A stretch of 64,000 nt of DNA from Camellia lanceoleosa (GCA_025200525.1 CM045767.1:8477273-8541272); one strand, 5' to 3'; shown: positions 21,844 through 33,642, counted from the first letter of the stretch. A program made the numbers and translations. Notes: generated by a model from the sequence alone, not told the origin.

Positions 21844-22468
21844 ACGCTTTTTCCGAGCTACCAATCGGAGTTGTTTTATGTTTTTTTTTTTTTTAGATCT
21901 AGTAGATTGACTTGAAAAGTAAATTTTTTCTACACAAATTAAAAAAATAGTAAAAAGGAAAAATTCTTTTTTTTTTTGGCTAGTCCCAAACTCACCAAGA
22001 ATGGATCTACATTTTGTCTCAAACCATTTGGATAACTAAATTTAGAGAGTTTTAAAAGTTAGGCAAACTAATTTCATGAGTAGCGATTGTTGTTTGAGTA
22101 CACATATTAGGTAAAATTGTGATAAAATTAAAAAAATAAAATTATTTTATATATACTTTTGTTAAGTGAAATGCAGTGTTAGAGTTACTCTAAAAAGTAA
22201 AAACTTTGTTAATTTACAAACCAAATCAGAACTAAACCACATCACATTCAAGCAATTTCTTCAAAAAAGAGAAACAGAGATGTAATGTGAGATGTATATA
22301 AAGCAAGTAAAAGGGAGTAAGAGAGTGCTTGCCATCAAGATGTGGTTGAAGAGGAGGAAGAGCTGCAGAAGCATAGATATGCTGTAGAGCATAGAGAGAG
22401 AAATAGAGCCATTTGCTGATGCTGTAGTGTAGCTGTGTTTTGAAATGAGGAAAGAGATGAGAGTGAGC

Positions 22469-22490
22469 TATATATATATATATATAAATA
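22469..22490 (-). promoter_or_regulatory. TATA region of the DUF642 pseudogene
   Basis: A TATATATA run followed on the minus strand by a short leader lies 57-78 bp upstream of the exon 1 ATG, a normal plant spacing. Confidence 0.5.
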
Positions 22491-22532
22491 AAAGGCCTCA
22501 GGTGTAGAGAGATAAAAAAAAAAAAAAAAAAA

Positions 22533-22927
22533 ATTTGTTTGGTTCTGATTTTAAAACATTTTTTAGAATTTTTTTTTTTCGTATTTTAATATTTTTAATG
22601 AATTTTTTAAAATTTTTAGACATACTTAACATAAATACACTTTAGAAGTATAATATTTGTGAAAAAATATTTAAAAAATACACTAAATATCAAAAAATAC
22701 AAAAAAAATCAATACATTTTTCATATTTTTATGTATTTATTAATTTTTTAAAATTATTTTTCACAACTATTTTACGATTTAGATACATCTAAGTAAGGTG
22801 CATCTAAAAAAGTAAAAAAAAAATGATTAAAATTTTAAAAATATTCAAAAAACAAAAAAAAAAAATACAAAAAACAAAAAACTCAATTTTCAGAAAATTG
22901 AATTTAAAAAACTAAAACCAAACACAC
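22533..22927. repeat. AT-rich foldback (MITE-like) repeat
   Basis: The left end TTTGTTTGGTTCTGATTTT and right end AAAACCAAACACAC are inverted, with shared interior words (TTTAGATACATCTAAG, ACTTAACATAAATACAC) as at 20.3 and 31.9 kb. It lies just upstream of the DUF642 pseudogene promoter. Confidence 0.5.
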
Positions 22928-23162
22928 TAAATATGTTGTTTTGGAAGATTGGGTAAAAACGGATTTTTTTGGTCTTTTTTGATTTTTTTTTTAAAATATG
23001 TAAATAAAATAAAGATAATAATATGATTCAAAATAAAAAAATCAAAAAGTTAAAAAAACTATTTTTAACTTCTTTATCAAAGGAGACCATTGTATTTATT
23101 GGATAAAGTTAATATAAAAATAAAAAATAAAAAGGGAAAGAGAAGGTGGGATGTTAATATTA

Positions 23163-23561
23163 GGGTTTGGCTATGGTCTAGTTTAAGATCGGATTGGATC
23201 GTGCTGTTAGGTTTGTGGGGTTCATCCCGGGTCTCGTTTTGATAATCCAAGCCGTGAAATGTGTAGAACTCATCGAATGCTATATTCCTGTAAAAAATCA
23301 CGTTGATCGGATATTGATAGCTATGTGATCAAATTAGTTTTGTTTAAAAATTGGACGATGAACAAATTAACGGTTGATAAAAAACTGTTTTGATCACATA
23401 GCTCTCAATATCCGATCAACGTGATTTTTAAAGACATATAGTAATTGATGATTTCTACACATTGAACGGTTTAGATTATCAAAACGGGACCCGTGATGGG
23501 CCCCACAGGCCCAATAACACGGTCCAGTTCGATCTTGGACTATTGGACCATAGCCAAACCC
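23163..23561. mobile_element. MULE-type foldback MITE with 9-bp target duplication
   Basis: The element starts GGGTTTGGCTATGGTC and ends with its exact reverse complement, and the two arms pair for about 190 bp around a short loop. TTAATATTA lies on both sides (23,154-23,162 and 23,562-23,570), a perfect 9-bp target duplication as made by Mutator-like transposases. It is 399 bp with no ORF. Confidence 0.85.
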
Positions 23562-23610
23562 TTAATATTAAAATAATTAAACTATTATATTTATTTTAAT
23601 ATTTTATTTA

Positions 23611-23942
23611 ATTTCAAATAGTACAATATCAAAATAATTAAGAATTTTGGTTTTTTTTAAACGTAAAAAATGAAGTTACATTAGGAGGTCAATAACGCAA
23701 TGCAACATGCATCAATGACTTTCCACATTGATTAGCACTAGTAAATGTGTGATTGATGCAAAAGCTACTACTGGCAAATTTCTCTTCCTAAAATTACTGA
23801 ATTTCAAATAGTACAATACCAAAATAATTAAGAATTTTGTTCTTTAAACTTAAAAAATGAAGTTACATTAGGAGGTCAATAATGCAATATGCATCAATGA
23901 CTTTCCACATTGATAAACACTAGTAAATGTGTGATTGAAATG
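23611..23942. repeat. 190-bp tandem duplication
   Basis: ATTTCAAATAGTACAATA begins at 23,611 and again at 23,801. Both copies share AATGAAGTTACATTAGGAGG and ATCAATGACTTTCCACATTG. No coding content. Confidence 0.75.
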
Positions 23943-24069
23943 CAACTACCAAGGTTTACTCGGAAGCTAATTACAACCTTTATCTTTATTCAAAATTCAA
24001 ACTCAGATGTGAAAATAGCCCTGTAGTTATTTATTTATTTACAATTAAGAGGGTTAGATTTATAATTTT

Positions 24070-24212
24070 ACGTTGTGTTTAATTGAAATTTTTGAAAAGA
24101 AATTTGAAAAGAAAAAAGTGTGTGAAATATTTTATTTACATTTCATATATATTTTTTCTTTCTCTTTCCAAATCTCTTCCTAAATCCCTCAACCAAACAC
24201 AACGTAAAAATA
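24070..24212. repeat. Short MITE with TTTTACGTTGTGTTT inverted ends
   Basis: The left TTTTACGTTGTGTTTAATTG and right AACCAAACACAACGTAAAA are inverted repeats bounding ~140 bp. The interior AGTGTGTGAAAT matches the element at 27.57 kb. Confidence 0.55.
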
Positions 24213-24649
24213 TGAAAACTAATTTCTTGTATATTAAGTTGATTGGGACTAAAAAAGTACAAAAATATTAAATAGACAAAATAAGTGAATAAAACAAAAT
24301 GTTATATTCAAATCATAATCATTTTACTTTTTCCTTCACAAAAAAAAATTAAAATGAAAAAATTCTTTCCAAACAGAACTAATTTAGTTAGGTTAAATTA
24401 ATCAAAAAATTAAAAAATCAAGCTAAATTTTTTTTTTCCCAAACGACCCCTAAATACAGGTATACATATTCAATGTTGGAGCCTATTAAAGTGAAAATTT
24501 CACAAAATAATAGTAACTTACATGTTTGACTTTAATTTTTAAGGAATAAAAGTGAGTTTTTTCAAATGTAAAATTATACATTTAAGCAATCTGCATTATA
24601 GAGGTTTTAGATTTTCCCTCGTTCTAGAACAAATCTCACATTACGAACA

Positions 24650-25250
24650 AATATGTAACACTCCAATAACGTAATACTCTAATGTAACACACTAAAAAAC
24701 TCTTTAGTATATTTTTTCCAAACGTAACAACGTAATACTAAAAAAAAAACCCCTTAATCTATTTTTTTACAAACGTTACACTCTAACGTAACACAAAAAA
24801 AAAAAAAAAAAAAACTTCTTAGTGTGTTTTTTCCAAACATAGCACTCCAATCGATGTAATCTCAAACGTAACACCTCAATGTAACACACTCCAATATAAC
24901 ACACAAAAAAACACTAAAAAATTCCTTACTTTACTCTTTCCAAACATAATACTCACAGTTTGAAATTATACATTTGTCCAAAACTTACTAACTACTTTTT
25001 GTACTCTTGGAATGGTTTGAAGAATTCCACATCATTTTTTTGGAGTTTTACATTTGAAAAAAGTAGATTAAAGAGTTTTTATGTGTTATATTAGAGTGTT
25101 ATATTAAGAAGTTTTTTTGGAGTATTATATTGGAATGTTACGTTTGTAAAAAGTACCCTAGGGAGTTTTTTTTTTTTTTTAGTATTATATTGGAGTATTA
25201 CGCTTGAGTATTACATTGGAATGTTACAGTTTAAAATTATATATTTACCC
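24650..25250. repeat. Array of GTAACACTCCAAT-type words with inverted right half
   Basis: The left half has many variants of TAACACACT and TAACGTAATAC separated by CTTAGTGTGTTTTTTCC. The right half has the complements (GTGTTATATTAGAGTG, TATTGGAATGTTACG). Together they form a degenerate large foldback. No coding sequence. Confidence 0.4.
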
Positions 25251-26039
25251 AAAACTTACTAAAGAGTTTTTATATTCCTTTTGAAATATTTGAAGAATCT
25301 CGCATCTTTTTAGAATATTTAAAAAATCCCATATTGCAAGTCATTTTTATACTCATTTTGAAATGTTTTCCAAATAAAAAAGATTATCATATAAAAATTT
25401 ATCCCAAATTTGATTATCATATATTGTGTATCTTACATTTCTAACACAAAAAGGCAAAAAAAAAAAAAAGAAAGAAAAAAATATAATAGAAAGTATAACC
25501 GTAAATGTAATTTTCAAATAATATATTAAATCTACTTTTCTAATATCAATGGGACTAATTGGTCTATGAGAAAATCCTTGTGATTAAATGGATCACCATT
25601 CCTTAAAATGAGTTTTATAAGTAAAGTTTCCTTTTTTTGTTAGATGCAATTAAAAAAATAAAATAAAATTGACTAAGGTATGAAAAAGAAAAAACATTAA
25701 GGACAAAAAAGAAGAAAAAAAAGAAAAAAGAAAAAGTAGAATCGAAAGGTACCAAACATATTAATTTAAAACATCCAAAAAGATATGCGAAGAAAATTGA
25801 ACTCCTCATCTTACAACAATTGAAAGATTTGGGCATCACAGCTTGTCAATCTAGATCTCGGTCACATGCATTGTACTTTTGTCCGTACAAAAAAAATTAA
25901 TCTTAATTATATTAATTTTTTTAATTATTATTAAATATTAGTTTATCTATCTCACTTATAAATTTGTACATTTTAACTCCTTAAAGTATAAAATTGTATC
26001 ATTTTCTTTTTTTATTATGACTTTTAATTATATATATTT

Positions 26040-26422
26040 TTTAGATTGGATAATCAAAGAAACAAGTTACAAAACTTCAAGAAGAACTAAGGACAAAAGA
26101 GCCGGAGGAATATCTTCAAGCCAAACAACTAAACCCTCTAAGCGACATGCCATGGGAACCAATCCACGCGTCAACTTATTACCTAGTCTGTATATAAGAT
26201 ATGAAATCGTTGAGAACACCAACCCTTCAGAGATACTTCTTGCATAATGTGATCAAAAGAAGAGAACAAATTCGAACAATCATGGATAGCATTCACAACG
26301 GTGAGTGAGTCACCCTCAACATAAATAGCTTGAAGCCTTAATGGACGAGAGGAGCAGGTGGTAGAGAGTCCATGAACTCGGAATTGCTCTTGGTTGTAAT
26401 CTTGGACACGATAACATGCCAC
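26040..26422 (-). pseudogene. RNase H-like fragment of a LINE-type element
   Basis: On the minus strand LQAIYVEGDSLTVVNAIHD, then FDHIMQEVSLKG, matches the RNase H core of plant non-LTR elements (the E-x-DS-x-x-VVNAI pattern). After a stop the frame continues with LVPMACRLEGLVVWLEDIP and PALLSLVLLEVL, the usual tail (W-x-x-IPP). About 130 residues remain; no reverse transcriptase is nearby, so this is a remnant. Confidence 0.55.
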
Positions 26423-26549
26423 GCTTATAAATAAAGCGATTAAATTAATATTTACTGATTATTAAATTTCAAATTTCACTACTTCAGTTTTCAAATTTCA
26501 AAAGCCCATTACCGAAGTAATAATGGTTTTAGGGGAAGTGTTTAGGTAT

Positions 26550-26765
26550 AAAGTGTTTACTATACATATTTGTATAAGTTTTTACAAATATATACAAATT
26601 ATCTCATAAAATTATGTAAGTTTTCATAAATATACGTAAGTTGTGATTTCTCAATTTTTTATGGGTTAACTTACGTATGTTTGTGTTAACTTACATAATT
26701 TTGTGAGGTAACTTATGTATATTTATGATAATTTAAACAAGTGCGTATAGTATGCACTTACACAT
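26550..26765. repeat. Foldback element
   Basis: AAGTGTTTACTATACAT on the left pairs with GCGTATAGTATGCACTT on the right, and ATAAAATTATGTAAG with CTTACATAATTTTGTG, forming ~90-bp imperfect arms around ATTTCTCAATTTTTTATGGG. Confidence 0.55.
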
Positions 26766-26970
26766 TTAAAAATTGCTCTATTTGTAGTTCATAAATATGC
26801 ATATGTTTTTGTTTTTCATAAAAATAAAAAATAAAAAAATGTGTTTCCACTTGAGGAATACATGTTGTGCAAATATGTTTGACACACATCTAATAATAAA
26901 AAAAAAAAAATAGACACCACCTTCTTAAAAATATATTTGTGGTTCATATCTAATTGATAACAATAAGTTT

Positions 26971-27110
26971 AGGAACATAAGCAATAAATACAAAATGAGA
27001 TACGTATGTATGTATGAGATGGGTCTCACATGTAACTCTCACGTCAAGTGAGATCCAACGCATGTGAGACATATGTGTATCATTTTATATTTGGTGTCTA
27101 TATTCCTAAC
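26971..27110. repeat. Short MITE with TTAGGAACATA ends
   Basis: The left TTAGGAACATAAGC and ATACAAAATGAGATA pair with the right TATCATTTTATATTTGG and TATTCCTAAC. The centre holds inverted GTGAGA/TCTCAC words. Confidence 0.5.
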
Positions 27111-27570
27111 CTTACTAAATTGATAATTTAATTGTGGTTGGGTAAACTCCCTACTTTGTTTTGCTCCATTGCATAAATATTTTCAAATTTTAATATCTAA
27201 CTCTTGGTTATAATATTCTATAGTTGGATGATTGGGTTCTAGGCAAGATTTACTACATTCGCACGCATAGGCAACAACAAGATAATTCTTTAATTGCTAT
27301 AAGATGACTTTAGATGTTAAATTTGTGAAGTAATTTTTTATTGAAAAAAAAAATGAAGTATAATTTTTTTTTTCTTTTCAATTTTCCCATTTTCTTTTGT
27401 TTTATTTTTCACAAGTTCAAACAGAAGCGCTGGTAAAAAGAAGGTCCTATGACTCACCATTTATTGTTAATTAAATTAGAACATCACTTCGGTGACTAAA
27501 TTCTGTATATTACATTCATTAAAATTCAGATAAAAATGAAAATTTTGATCACAACTTTGACCTTAAGCTT

Positions 27571-27697
27571 GTATTTGAATCATAGATTTGGATAGAGATT
27601 TGAAAAGAGAAAGGAAAAAAGTGTGTGAAATGTAATTATATTTCACTCAACTTTTCTGTTTCCCTTTCCAAATTCCTATCCAAATCCATAATTTAAA
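27571..27697. repeat. Short MITE related to the one at 24.07 kb
   Basis: GATTTGGATAGAGATTTGA on the left is inverted at CAAATTCCTATCCAAATC on the right. The interior AAAGTGTGTGAAATGTAA matches the 24.1-kb element. Confidence 0.5.
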
Positions 27698-29331
27698 CCC
27701 AGACATAGACAAATTTATATACACAAACACAAACACATGAAAAAAAAGGTATCAATTTGGAAAACAATAAAATGAAAGTTGAATTGTCAAGAGAATTTTT
27801 TATTGTCGCGAAATCAACAATTCAACTATGGATGCCAAAAATTAAATTTGTACTATATAACGCATAGTTCTAAAGAGCTGTTGAATATTGAATTATTTTT
27901 TGTTGTCGAGAAAGTTCTGGTGCGATTTGATTTTTTTTTTTATTTACCTTTTATTCCTGTAGATTATAAACATTTAAAAAAAAATTCACCAAAAAAAAAA
28001 TTATGACAATTTTAGCGTTTGTCGAACAAGGCGGATGCTGTTTTATTTTATTTTATTTTTTCAATTGTCAGCCAATTAAGTTGACACCAAACAATCAAAA
28101 TACTTTAAATAACAAAAACAACCTTTCTTTTTTGGTTGAAACCAAATAGAGCCTCATACTCTATTTGGCAACAGCAAAAGAAGTCATTTTTATTTTTAAA
28201 TTTGTGTAATTTTTTTTTATTTTTTATTTTTCAAGTACATCTAAATTAGAAGGATTTTAAAATATAAAATAAAATAAAATTCAAAAAACTTCACCAAATA
28301 CAAATGAATTCACTTTAGAATAAGTGGTTTAAAATATAAATATGTAGAGAGATTTAGTGAAAAATTCCTTTTGATGTACTTGTATTCCATTTGGTCCATA
28401 ACATACTTTTTTTTATCCTAATTGATCTAATACATTTGAATTCATATTCTAATAGAACATTTTTTTCCCATATTAGAAGTATTATGTAGACTATTTATTT
28501 TAATTTTATAGTTAAACCATTAGATCATAACATTTTTTGATGTGTCTTATTATGATAAAAATCATTGTAAGATTTAAAAATGATTAGATACGCAAACTTT
28601 CATCTATCTATACACTTCCATATCCCTTTTGTCAGTCTCATTCTGATCTACACTAATAGTCCAAATTATCTACTTTGTAGATCTTGCAGTAAAAATCATC
28701 CATCTAAAAAATCAGTTTCATTAGATATCTATAAATAGAAAAACAAACCACATTTTGTTTTATAAAATGAACGACAAATATGATTGTAAATTAAAACCAT
28801 CAATATAAAAATACGATTTGTTACTGTATTTATAATTATTGGATGAAATTAATTTTTTACATGAATAACTTTTATTGCGAGACAATCAAAGTAAACGGTT
28901 TAATCACCCGTGTATGGCCGGATTGAGGTCCACAAAAAATGTATTGATGGAGAGATGAGGTATGGAAGGAAATTTATCCATTTTTTGTTACATGATATTT
29001 CATAGTGGAGTTTGATTGGTTGGTGATTGACTGTGATGTACTTTCGATGCAACGAATAATAGCCTCTCGACGTTTTGTACCAGGAATAGAAATCGGTACA
29101 AACTGTGACAATTTGTTTTGTTAGAGAGATTTTATTCCGTACAATCCGTAAAAAATGGAAGAGTCCTCAGACCGCTAAATACTTAAATAATTTTGGATTT
29201 CTACCCCAATCCTAAATCACCTGAAATTTCAAATAAGTTTTAGAAATCGTACCCCCAATTTGCTTAACAATTAGTATTATTGTTTTATCCTCTCTCTCTA
29301 CTTGTTTTTCTCTATACTTTTTTAGTTAATT

Positions 29332-29504
29332 ATGGAGGATCAACAAAACTTATAAGAAGATAATAATATTGAACTTCAACGAAACCTAATGGGTATAACA
29401 AAAAAGATATAGATGAATATTTCAAGTATTTGCCATCAGTTCTTGATTCAATCCAATGGATGAAGAGTTGATAGAGCATTACTTGAAAAATAAAGTCTCC
29501 AACC
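29332..29504 (+). pseudogene. NAC transcription factor first-exon fragment (copy 1)
   Basis: An ATG at 29,332 gives MEDQQNL then a stop. Further on the codons for DEELIEHYLKNKV are clear, the start of NAC subdomain A (family pattern GYRFxPTDEELxxHYL). The upstream GYRF part is damaged by base loss. The fragment stops at the duplication junction. Confidence 0.6.
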
Positions 29505-30125
29505 TTCATTAGATATCTATAAATAGAAGAATAAATCACATTTTTTTTTTTTATAAAATAAATGACAAATATGATTGTAAATTAAAACTATCAATATAAA
29601 AATACAATTTGTTACTGTATTTATAATTATTGGATAAAATTAATTTTTTGCATGAATAACTTTTATTGCAATACAAATGAAGTAAACGGTTTAAATCACC
29701 CGTGTATGGCCGGATTGAGGTCCACAAAAATTATATTGATGGAGAGATGAGGTATGGAAGGAAATTTATCCATTTTTTGTTACATGATATTTTGTAGTGC
29801 AATTTGATTGGTTGGTGATCGACTGTGATGTACTTTCGATGAAGCGAATAATAGCCTTGGGACGTTTTGTACTAGGAATAGAAATTGGTACAAACTGTGA
29901 CAGTTTGTTTTGTTAGAGAGATTTTATTCCGTATAATCCGTAAAAAATGAGGAGAGTCGTGAGACCGCTAAATACTTAAATAATATTGGATTTCTAGCCC
30001 AATCCTAAATCACTTGAAATTTCAAATAAGTTTTAGAAATTGTACCCCCAATTTGCTTAACAATTATTATTATTATTTTATCCTCTCTCTCTACTTACTT
30101 TTTCTCTATACTTTTTTAGTTGATT

Positions 30126-30273
30126 ATGAAGGATCAACAAAACCTATAAGAAGATAATAATAGAGCTTGGTATAACAAAAAAGATATAGATGAATATTTC
30201 ACGTCTTTGTCATCAGGTTACCGATTCAATCCAAATGATGAAGAGTTGATAGGGCATTACTTGAAAATAAAAG
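30126..30273 (+). pseudogene. NAC transcription factor first-exon fragment (copy 2)
   Basis: It has the same ATG context (MKDQQNL-stop) and a better preserved [19 protein letters not shown], the first ~20 residues of a NAC domain. It then runs into a MITE at 30,274. The rest of the DNA-binding domain is absent. The early stop is shared by both copies, so the source was already broken or reads from another start. Confidence 0.65.
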
Positions 30274-30566
30274 CTTTGTTTGGTTTGTTTTTGAGAAACA
30301 ATTTTTGGAAAAAAATTTCTACAATTTTGTTTGGTTTAGTGATTTTGGAAAAATCACTTTTTCTCTCTTCACTCTCTTTCTCAATCACTTTTTCTCTCAC
30401 ACACATTTATTCAATTATAATAAAATATCAAATCATTCCAAACTCCCACACTCCAAAATTATTTCCAAAATATATAACCAAACAAATAAAAAAAATTCTG
30501 AACTCTTTCCCCAAGATTTTTTTTTTGAAAATTTATCTCCCAGAACTAAACCAAACACACCCTTTA
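30274..30566. mobile_element. MITE at the end of the NAC fragment
   Basis: The left TTTGTTTGGTTTGTTTTTGA and right AAACCAAACACACCCTTT are inverted termini with CT- and AT-rich interior. It separates the NAC fragment from downstream DNA. No clear target duplication was found. Confidence 0.45.
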
Positions 30567-30706
30567 GAAACTAAGTTACAAGCTGGAAGCAGTGGCTAGG
30601 GTAGCTGCAAATTGGGAGGGGGAATAATTAATGGTTCGCAGATGAAAAGTGATAAAATAAAAAAATAAATAAAAAAAGAGAGCAAATAGAAGGTATTTTG
30701 GAGATT

Positions 30707-30916
30707 TAGGGATTGTTTGGGAAGTGCTAAATTAGTTTTTTTTTTTTTTGACTTTTTATAAAAAAAAAATGTGAAATTTGGGTTAGATTTGAAGATGTGG
30801 TAGAGAGGTGATGTGACTCAAATAATAAATGATGTAACTTAAATAAAATAATTGTGACTCAAATAAGATGTTGTGCTAAAATAGCATGTGCTATTTTAGC
30901 ACATGCCAAACAACTA
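30707..30916. mobile_element. MITE with GTTTGG-AAGTGCTAAATTAG ends
   Basis: ATTGTTTGGGAAGTGCTAAA on the left pairs with GCTATTTTAGCACATGCC then AAACAAC on the right. Similar GGCTATTTTAGCC ends occur in the elements at 51.2 and 62.1 kb. Confidence 0.5.
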
Positions 30917-31299
30917 CTTATTGTCAACTAAAGTAAGGGGAGATAAATTTTAAAACTTTAGGAGAAATTCTTATAATTGTCAAAAACTTTAAGAAAGGTA
31001 ATTGTAATTTATCCTATAATATTTTATTTTTTCTACATATTGAAATCAAGTAAAAAGGGTAATAATGTAATAATAAAAGTCAAACTCAACTCTCTTTTTT
31101 TAATACATCAGTTGAATTTCCACAAAAAACAGTCAACTTATCAAAACTGTACTTTCAAATCAATTCTTTCTAGTTGCAAAACCAACACAAATTACCTGTC
31201 ATTTTGAGGGCATCTTTGTCAAAACCGTGAACTTGGTTCTAAAACTTCTTTTTTTTTTTTAGATTGATGATTCTAAAACAACTTGGTATATTAAAAATT

Positions 31300-31695
31300 G
31301 GGAGAGGTTTCTCTCTAATTTACGGTATAGATTGGAACGTACTGTTGGATTTATTGGGTCTACCACATGTCTCATTTTGAGAATTCGACCCGTTCAATAT
31401 GTAGAACTCGTCAAGTATTTCATATCCATGAAAAATCAAGTTGATCGGATAACGGTAGCCTCTTGATCAGAATACATTTTTTGTCAATGGTAAATATAAT
31501 TTTAAAAATAAATTATTAACAAAAATGTATTCCGATCAAGGGACTACCGATATCTGATCAATATGATTTTTTTTGCAGACATAAAATATTCGTCGAATTC
31601 TATATATTGAACAACTTAGATCATCAAAACGTGACCCACAGTGGACCTCCTACATCTAATAATACGTTCTAATCCACACAATCAACTGAAAACCC
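31300..31695. mobile_element. Second MULE-type foldback MITE with 9-bp target duplication
   Basis: TTAAAAATT flanks it on both sides (31,291-31,299 and 31,696-31,704). It is 396 bp, against 399 bp for the element at 23,163, and shares GTTGATCGGATA, TGTAGAACTCGTC and the same long-arm foldback shape. Its outermost bases (GGGAGAGGTTTC, GAAAACCC) have drifted. Confidence 0.8.
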
Positions 31696-31849
31696 TTAAA
31701 AATTTGACTTTGACAACTCGGAGGTTTGTTATTTCCACATCATACCCACCTAAACGAATTGACTTTTTAAAAGTTGGCAAACAAAACCTCTTACAAAAGA
31801 TGTAAGAAAAAATTGTTTCTTAATATCAATTAATTTTAAGCAAAAAGTT

Positions 31850-32190
31850 GTTATGAGTTTCAGAAATGTTTAAAATGATACATTTAAAAAATTAAAAAAA
31901 ATCATTTTTTTATTTTTTGGATTCTCTTAATCTGCATACATTTAAAATATATAAAATTTGTACTATTTTTTTTTCTTCTAAAAGCCATTAAATATTATAT
32001 ATGTTTTTTGTATTCAATGAATTTTTGAAAGATTTTTTTTATAAATTTTATATTTTTAAGGGTATCTAGATTAAATGAATTAAAAATTATAAAAAAAAGG
32101 TATTAAAATATTTAAAAAATTCATTGAAAATAAAAATATGAATTAAAAATTCAGAAAATTATTTCTGAAAACTTTAAACCAAACAGAATT
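31850..32190. repeat. AT-rich foldback (MITE-like) repeat
   Basis: It has GAAATGTTTAAAATGATAC on the left, TCAGAAAATTATTTCTGAAA near the right and terminal TTTAAACCAAACAG. The interior AAGGGTATCTAGATTAAATG resembles the copies at 20.3 and 22.5 kb. Confidence 0.4.
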
Positions 32191-32439
32191 ATAAATAAAA
32201 TAAAATAAAATCCGAAGATATTGTTGTGATCCAAAATGCAATTTTCTATGTTTTTTTTTTTTTTTTTTGGCTAAAATAGTATGACAATGACGAGTAATAT
32301 GAATAAGGATATTTGGCCTAATTATTGAATAATACCATTTATAATATGAAATTTTGAGTTCAACTCCTATATAGAAGAGTTTGATACCCCCAAAGAGTCC
32401 AAATGTTCTATGTTTGTTGAAGCCACTTGATGATAAACA

Positions 32440-33642
32440 TGTTAGAAATGGTTATAAAATTCTAGGTAAAACCAGAATTTTTTCCTAAGTTTGGTCTAAT
32501 TTTTAGGTGGACCCCGTGCATCGATTTACACGGGTCAAAGTGGTAACGCGTTCTATGCCGCGTTATGATTCACGTGGTATATTTGGTTGCTCAAAACCAT
32601 TACCGAGTGAATGGGAAATTGAAGCCAAAGTATGTTCCATGGAAATGGAGTTTTGGTGGAAATTCCTTAAAGGTTTGGTACTTGGGGTGTGCCCCAAGGG
32701 GTACCCCAAGTGTTTTAGAGGGAGAGGTTATGGGCAAAATGGGCTAGACCCATTGGACCCAAAAATCACCACACGCGCGTCGCCGCCATCCGTCCGGTCG
32801 GGCGGGTTGGGCTTGGGTGCGTAGTGTGAGGTTGGGTTGGGCTTGTTCCGCCCAATACTAATCTTTTTGGGCCAAAAACATTTGAATTTAATTTTATTTT
32901 GTATAAAATAAAACCGAAATTAAACTGGTTTGATTTTTCTGTACATCCAAACAGGGCCCTTCCCGAAATAAACCAGTTTGGTATTAATGCACACCCAAAC
33001 AGGGCCCTTCTCGTTTTTGTTATCTGTTTGAAATATAACCCAACAGATTCAAATCTATTTGAATTCAAAAACCAACAGGTTTCATACCTGTTCAATTCAA
33101 AACCAAGTGTCACCTTTACATCTATAAATAGACAAGCCTCCCATTTGGATTTCTACTCTAATTTTCGTACTCCATCATCTGCTATAAATCTCTCTGCATT
33201 TTGCTGCATTTAATTTCTAAAAGAAAGAGTGTAAACACTTAGTGTGTTCGTAAGGCAAACAATTTGTAGTGCTGCTATTGTTTGTAGAAGATCATTTCAT
33301 CATGGGAGATAGACGTCCAAATTCTGAAAGCACCGTGGAAATGACGAATCTGTCTTAAGGACACAGTGTCAAACACTGGATTTGATCAGTTTATAATTTG
33401 AACAAATTAAATCAAGTAAGTTATTTAATTTATTTTCAGTGTTATTATTATTTGTTTAAATCAGATTTGAATTTTGTTTTTGTAACAAAATAAAATGTGT
33501 TTTTATTTATTTATTTATTTATTTCTAGTTTGATTTTTGTAATCAAACAAATTCTTCATTTTATTTATTTCTTTAAATTCTAATTGTTGTTTTGTACACA
33601 ATAGAATTAAAATCTTTTAAATACAGTGAAGATTGTCCAACA
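32440..33642 (+). repeat. Copia 5' LTR
   Basis: It starts TGTTAGAAATGG and ends TTGTCCAACA. It lacks a ~75-bp segment present in the 3' LTR (after AAAGGTTTG, about 48,368-48,440). The TATA box TATAAATA is at 33,123-33,130, and a CA-rich leader follows. Confidence 0.85.
33123..33130 (+). promoter_or_regulatory. TATA box of the Copia LTR
   Basis: TATAAATA in the middle of the LTR; the equivalent in the 3' LTR is at 48,884-48,891. Transcription would start ~30 bp downstream. Confidence 0.6.

Larger units (their letters stand above)
19778..22412 (-). pseudogene. DUF642 cell-wall protein gene, broken
   Basis: Exon 1 (22,412-22,333) encodes a signal-peptide-like MALFLSLCSTAYLCF and ends at a GC donor (GATG then GCAAGC). 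Exon 2 (20,235-19,778) begins after CCACAG and encodes DUF642 hallmarks: GKHSLPNWEINGLVEYM, RLGNEASISQ, LTFGATRTCA, TLYSNDGGGTFGWAF and VKVNFHNPG, ending at donor GAG then GTAAGT. Damage includes stops after LLAN, in GGP-stop-PGG and before TLYSND. A missing base after NPG shifts frame just before the segment that would read GVQEDLTC. There is also a short deletion before LTFGATRT, and a frame mismatch at the exon 1-2 joint. DUF642 proteins are secreted, plant-specific and act at the cell wall and pectin. Intron 1 (~2.1 kb) holds two repeat elements. Later exons are not found downstream. This is a dead gene. Confidence 0.8.
28717..30273 (+). repeat. Tandem segmental duplication (788-bp unit) carrying NAC gene starts
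   Basis: TTCATTAGATATCTATAAAT starts copy 1 at 28,717 and copy 2 at 29,505. The copies remain closely similar to the end of copy 2 at about 30,273, including CACCCGTGTATGGCCGGATT and TACTTTCGATG. Each unit ends in a fragment of a NAC-domain gene, so the unit is an upstream region plus the beginning of the first exon. Confidence 0.85.

Noticed and set aside
21141..21915. Several short frames in both directions
   Set aside because: Microsatellite and homopolymer translations inside the TIR element.
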